Shown: piece by piece, positions 59,183 to 64,000 of the stretch
How positions within the stretch are numbered: the stretch's first letter is position 1
Layout of the letters: each line of letters opens with the position of its first letter
Assembly: GCA_013397795.1 (NCBI GenBank)
Contig: VZTJ01004192.1
Coordinates: 3,381,452-3,445,451 of the forward strand
DNA length: 64,000 nt
Direction: 5' to 3'
DNA from: Orthonyx spaldingii
Lineage: Eukaryota; Chordata; Aves; Passeriformes; Orthonychidae
Position numbers and translations under genes: made by a program
Notes under the pieces: generated by a model
What the model was told of the DNA's origin: nothing
Databases searched by the model: none
What the model saw: the letters and a program-made list of their open reading frames with translations, nothing else

Positions 59183-62100
59183 TCTGGCATCAGGATATCT
59201 GGAGTTATCATTGTTTAATTTTAATGCTCTTCTCCAGAATGAGTAAATGCATTTTTTCTTTATGCTTGAAGCTAACGCTTGATGATAGCTGCACATCACA
59301 TTAAGCAACATCTTCTTAACACACCTGATAGCATCTTTCTGCATTTAAAAGAGAGGTTAAAGGTGAAAATTGTACCATGAACTTCCATCTGCAACAGAGA
59401 CCAAAGGAAGGAGCAGAAAATTGTGCTTAAAGACATGATTGTGATTAATAATATTAAATACCGTACAGGAAAGTCCTCCATACTGTAAACTTAATACTTG
59501 GATTGTAAATATCTGATCCTAAAAGCACAGTTTTGAGTCACATTTTTTGTAGTCTGTATCCTATGTTTAACTGGAAAAAAGGGGGAGGAAAATGCTAGAG
59601 GTAAGAGATTTCATGTGCACTGAAGTACAAATTGCTGTTCCATGTAATATGAATTGTCTGCTGAACTGGAGTGATTTACCTTTTTGTCTCATAATTCCTG
59701 AGGGCAATCACCATCTCAAGTGGTAGACAAGTAGAGTAATAGCATAAAGCTCTCTTGGGAAAAAGTAGTATTGATTCACTTGTTGCAATTAATATAATGA
59801 TGGGGTTTTTATCTTATGTTAAAAAGTCAGTAGATAATTAATTAATTAATTGAATCCTGTGTACAGACGTGGACATTGAGTTGCTGGTGACCTAGAGAGA
59901 CTCAGGAGCTGGTGCTGAAGAGTAAAAACAGCAATAGAACTGCAGCTTGTGTGCTAAATCTTTAATATGGCCTCAAACCTTAGAAACCATGTCTAACCAG
60001 CAAAATGACCTGAAGTTTTGATGTTATCGAACCTGAATTAATCTAAGTCAATCAAGGGACTTCTGGGTAGTTTGGTATACAGAAGAACTATATTTACTGC
60101 TACTAATCTGTGTGCTGCTTCTGTGGGATTTCATGAACTTAACAAGGTTTAGCTGTGACTTCTGGTATCGACATAGGCACTGCTGGAAATAATGTGAGGT
60201 GGTTCCCTTCCTATTTATTTTATACTGTAATAAGGCTTTAAAGTACTGTGCTATTTGTGCTGTTGTGTTTATGGAGAGAGGTCAAGCTAAAGAACTGAGC
60301 AGACCATTTTAAACCCTGTGGTACTTTTCCAACAAAGGGTAAATTAAATTTAATGTCTTTGACAAATTCCAGTATGAGAATTTGCTGAAATTTTAATATT
60401 ACTTGTGCAGCACACCTCTGTTCAGATATTTCTTTTAAACTTAATTTTGGATGAAGCTAAAAATATTGATGAGGTTATAAAACTATTTTGACAAATCTCA
60501 AGAAAAACTGACCTGAATTAATGTTTTATTTTGGAACCAAATAATAGTAATTTCTTGTATGTTGTGGGAGCTCAGGATATTTTTAAGCTTAGATGAATTA
60601 AAACTGATAAATCAGTCTCAATAAATGCATGCAGTACTTGGGTAGATCAGTTTCTTCTGTAGTGTCCATTACATACCACTTTGTATGAGCACTGCAATTT
60701 TATTACAGCAAGAACTTTCATCATTTATCCCAGAAGGGACTAATCCATTGTGTTAGGCAGCAAGTCACTAGAAAACTGTTTGAAGTTCAATGCTTATGGT
60801 ACAGAAAAGATAAGAGTTACACATTTGCCATCTGTAGATGAACAGTGTATTGTATTTAAGTTTTTTTTATTTTCTATAGAAGATACATACAATAAGTGAA
60901 TTTTTTAGGGGCACATAGGAGCATGAAAAATGCTCATTTTTCATCTTTACTACACTGTCATCTTAGAACACTTATTGACTAAGTCTTTGGATACTGAAGA
61001 ACCATTAAAAAAATACCATGTGTAGCTGATGAACTCTGTCATTATTGGACATTAGAGCTCATAGTCACCATCTTGGGAAAATGCTCAAGGGAAATCCCTT
61101 TGCCTCTTTCCACCATGCAGTTATTGTATTATGAAATGCAACAAAAGCAGCTACGCATTCGCATCAGTCATTACCATCCACCAGCCCTGAAAGCATGTCT
61201 ACTATAACTTCAGGTGTCCTTGGGCAAGTCTGTACTGCACTGATGGGCATCCCTAGGGATTCCTTTTCCCTGGTTAGTGCCTAGTGGTGCCAATGGAGAG
61301 CCCCATCTGGCACGTGTGGGTGAAACCTAGGAGCAGCCACCCTCCAAAGTGTGTGCAGGCAGTTTGGATGGCTCGCACCTGCCAGGGAGGGACCCACTTG
61401 GAATGATCCGATTCTGCCAACGCATCTCTCTAAAGGACATATGGCATGGCCCACACCAAGCTGCCAGGATGCTCCCATGCATGGCATGCTGCTTTGGAGG
61501 GGTGCTCTGCTCAAAGCTCAGGGAGATCTATGCCTTCCCTTCAATATAGAATGTACACATGCAGAGCAGTTTTAACAGAGTTATCCACAAAGCAACGTGG
61601 AAGGTCAAGAAAATCTTTTCTGAAGTAATAACATCAGTTCATGGAAGTAATCCTCTTGCAGAGAAGATCCAGAAGGGCTTTGACAAAGAGGCTGCAGTCT
61701 GAATTGTGGAATAAGCACATATCTGGGAGGAGAGAGGAGGAAAGGAAGCACGCCAGAATTAATGAGTGGAGGTACGTCTTATAACAAAGTGGTCAACATT
61801 TAGATACACAGAATTCTAAACTTCCCTTAACCACATCCTTACACAGCCTTAGAAAACTCATGTGGACAGTGGAAATTCTTTTTATGAGAAGAGTGTGCCT
61901 CAGACTGTCTGTGGACCAGCAGCCGCCAAAGTACCTTCATCGACTCTTCCAGAGAGGTGTAAGGGAGTCGGAAGAAATTCACAGTGAGCTATGAGGGTTC
62001 AACTTTTTTTCCACCTTGAATGTTGAAGAAAGGCCTGTGTCAGTAGTCTCTATTAGGGAACCCACTCCTTTAAGAAGTAGGAGCAGCATGTCAGGGAATC

Positions 62101-63415
62101 AGTTTCTGGATCACCTTATTTTATGAATGAGTTGAATCTAGGTGAGGCATTGCACAAGAGGCCTGCAGGATGGCGTTAAGAGGCAGTGCCTGTGCAAGGG
62201 TTATTCCCTGCCCCAAATCTCACATAAGTGATTGTGTCTTTCAGACTGGCATATGGTTTAAAAAAGATTAAAAAAAAGAAAATTGGTGACCTGCTTAAGG
62301 AGTGACAGCCTTTTTAAACCTTTTTTTTTCTTTCCACAAACATTGCATATTGAGAACAAGCGTTTATGCTGACCTTGTCTTTTTCCACTGAAGTGCAGGA
62401 TGAAACTGCAGAAAAAATAGTCTCCTTGTCATGTGTTCCTTGCTTGTTGTGACTCAGACTGGACTTTAATCTGGAAATAGGAGGTGGAGAGCTACATCCC
62501 AGATAGGAAATGCTTCAGAGAATCTCTCAGACTGTCTAGGGTACAAGAGGAGGCAGTAACACAGGTACAACAAGATTGTCATGCCCTTCTGGAGCAGTAG
62601 CTGGAGGTTGAGATCTTCCAGCATCCAAGTGGCACTGGGACCTAAGACCATGAGTATCTAACTACCAGTAGTCAGGACTGGGAGATCAACCATCATCTCC
62701 TCTTCCACCACAACTTGCTGTTCCCAGACTGTCCTGCACACTCTGAATTGCTGAATCTGAGTTCAGCTGTGTGATCATGGCTTGTCATGATGCCCTACAC
62801 ATCTGAGCGGGGAGGAATAATCACGTAACAAACATGTTCCAAGTGCATGGCTCATATTTTTCAATGGAACTTATAACAACTCATAATTTGGGTGTCAGGA
62901 CTGAAGAGACAAGGAGGGGAGCCTAGTAACTTACTTTTTGTTCAGAATCATTAGATGATCTTTCAGACTATCAGTATTACTGAGGAATGCTTTGTTTTTC
63001 AACTTCCTACAAGGGTCAAAAGAGACATGGTTTGTACTTCCATTCCTTTTCTGAGTGATCTGTCCTTCCTTAGAAATAGCAGCTAGTATAGAAGTACATC
63101 TGAAAAGATCTTAAGGGAACTCTTTCTATGACAAAGTTCTCTTTTAAAATAGTACCAGTTTGTACTTGCCACAATAAGAAAAAAAAAACAAACAAATTTC
63201 ATTTGCGTAATTTGACAGTGCTCTGAGTAAAATATCCCAGTGTCACTGCAAAGGGACTAACCTTTTCATAAACGTTCTCTTTTGTGTTTGTTTTTTTTTC
63301 ATTTACTCTCTCAATGGATGGGTAAATCCATGAAGTGCTGCTGACTGTAGAACTTCTTTCAAGGTCAAGTAGGTGCCTTTGCAAGGCTAGTGCTGCTTGT
63401 TTGCACTTAAAAAGA
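59183..63415. other. unique non-coding sequence
   Basis: No gene was seen. A short (TAAT)n run is at 59835-59851. The part at about 61170-61520 is GC-richer, with three overlapping plus frames and one minus frame, none recognisable. An A-rich AAAC patch is at 63179-63196. Confidence 0.45.
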
Positions 63416-63433
63416 TTTTTTTTTTTTTTTTTT
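63416..63433. repeat. poly-T run beside the gap
   Basis: An 18-base T run that, with the A8 run at 63440-63447, sits just before the gap and probably helped cause the break in assembly. Confidence 0.85.
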
Positions 63434-63461
63434 CCTTGAAAAAAAAGTGTTTCTTTGGGTT

Positions 63462-63908
63462 NNNNNNNNNNNNNNNNNNNNNNNNNNNNNNNNNNNNNNN
63501 NNNNNNNNNNNNNNNNNNNNNNNNNNNNNNNNNNNNNNNNNNNNNNNNNNNNNNNNNNNNNNNNNNNNNNNNNNNNNNNNNNNNNNNNNNNNNNNNNNNN
63601 NNNNNNNNNNNNNNNNNNNNNNNNNNNNNNNNNNNNNNNNNNNNNNNNNNNNNNNNNNNNNNNNNNNNNNNNNNNNNNNNNNNNNNNNNNNNNNNNNNNN
63701 NNNNNNNNNNNNNNNNNNNNNNNNNNNNNNNNNNNNNNNNNNNNNNNNNNNNNNNNNNNNNNNNNNNNNNNNNNNNNNNNNNNNNNNNNNNNNNNNNNNN
63801 NNNNNNNNNNNNNNNNNNNNNNNNNNNNNNNNNNNNNNNNNNNNNNNNNNNNNNNNNNNNNNNNNNNNNNNNNNNNNNNNNNNNNNNNNNNNNNNNNNNN
63901 NNNNNNNN
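63462..63908. other. assembly gap (447 N)
   Basis: All bases are N. The three open frames that span it are artefacts of undetermined bases. The size is not a round default, so it may be an estimated gap length. Confidence 0.99.
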
Positions 63909-64000
63909 AGGGAGAAGAGTCCAAGCAGGCTTCTTTCACTTCATAGGCTGGTTAAAAAGTAGCTCAGAAGAGAAGTGCTCTTCATGTGCTCATATTTGTG
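63909..64000. other. short unique end sequence
   Basis: Ninety-two bases after the gap with nothing recognisable. Confidence 0.5.

Noticed and set aside
58707..59304. Hydrophobic 126- and 115-codon frames that look like membrane proteins
   Set aside because: The Leu/Phe/Ser content follows from the pyrimidine-rich DNA; overlapping frames show the same bias.
63199..63962. Long frames of 163-246 codons on both strands
   Set aside because: They consist mostly of undetermined bases in the assembly gap.
1..64000. CRISPR arrays, operons or bacterial genes
   Set aside because: There are no regularly spaced repeats and no dense coding; CR1 and SINE content shows a bird nuclear genome.

Overview
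This is non-coding DNA from a vertebrate nuclear genome, almost certainly a bird and most likely a passerine. Four blocks are recognisable as CR1, the dominant LINE of birds. One short element (29040-29176, minus strand) joins a tRNA-Ile-like head to a CR1 3' tail, the architecture of the passerine SINEs (TguSINE1 type). The sequence looks AT-rich by eye (not measured). It has many short mononucleotide runs, one isolated N and one 447-bp assembly gap, as in a draft bird assembly.

I found no intact protein-coding gene and no functional RNA gene. Nearly all open frames are under 130 codons, lack recognisable domains and are scattered on both strands as expected by chance. The exceptions are frames inside CR1 copies, which are retrotransposon relics. 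The window is therefore best read as intergenic DNA or the inside of a very long intron.

Layout: 1-29039 is mostly unique sequence with a T/TTTG tract (195-288), a poly-T with an N (7072-7121), a possible CR1 tip (about 9620-9684), a coding-like minus-strand frame (7137-7421) and an AT-rich patch (20540-20605). At 29040-29176 lies the SINE. At 29990-30650 there is an unexplained segment with two clusters of AATAAA-type signals, followed by a 94-nt pure purine tract (30652-30745). At 36325-38258 lies the largest element, a plus-strand CR1 with endonuclease and reverse transcriptase relics and an apparent large internal deletion. Minus-strand CR1 3' fragments occupy 42495-42836 and 52825-53680. 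From 53.7 to 64 kb there are a perfect RFX-type X-box (57197-57210), two adjacent coding-like minus-strand frames (57527-58143), a roughly 480-bp pyrimidine-rich block (58706-59182) and the gap (63462-63908).

I did not find a new biological system. The most checkable leads are the coding-like minus-strand frames near 57.5-58.1 kb and 7.1-7.4 kb, the X-box, a 16-bp homeodomain-core palindrome at 46440, the A/G mirror tract at 30.7 kb, and several stretches that look like conserved non-coding elements but need an alignment to prove it.
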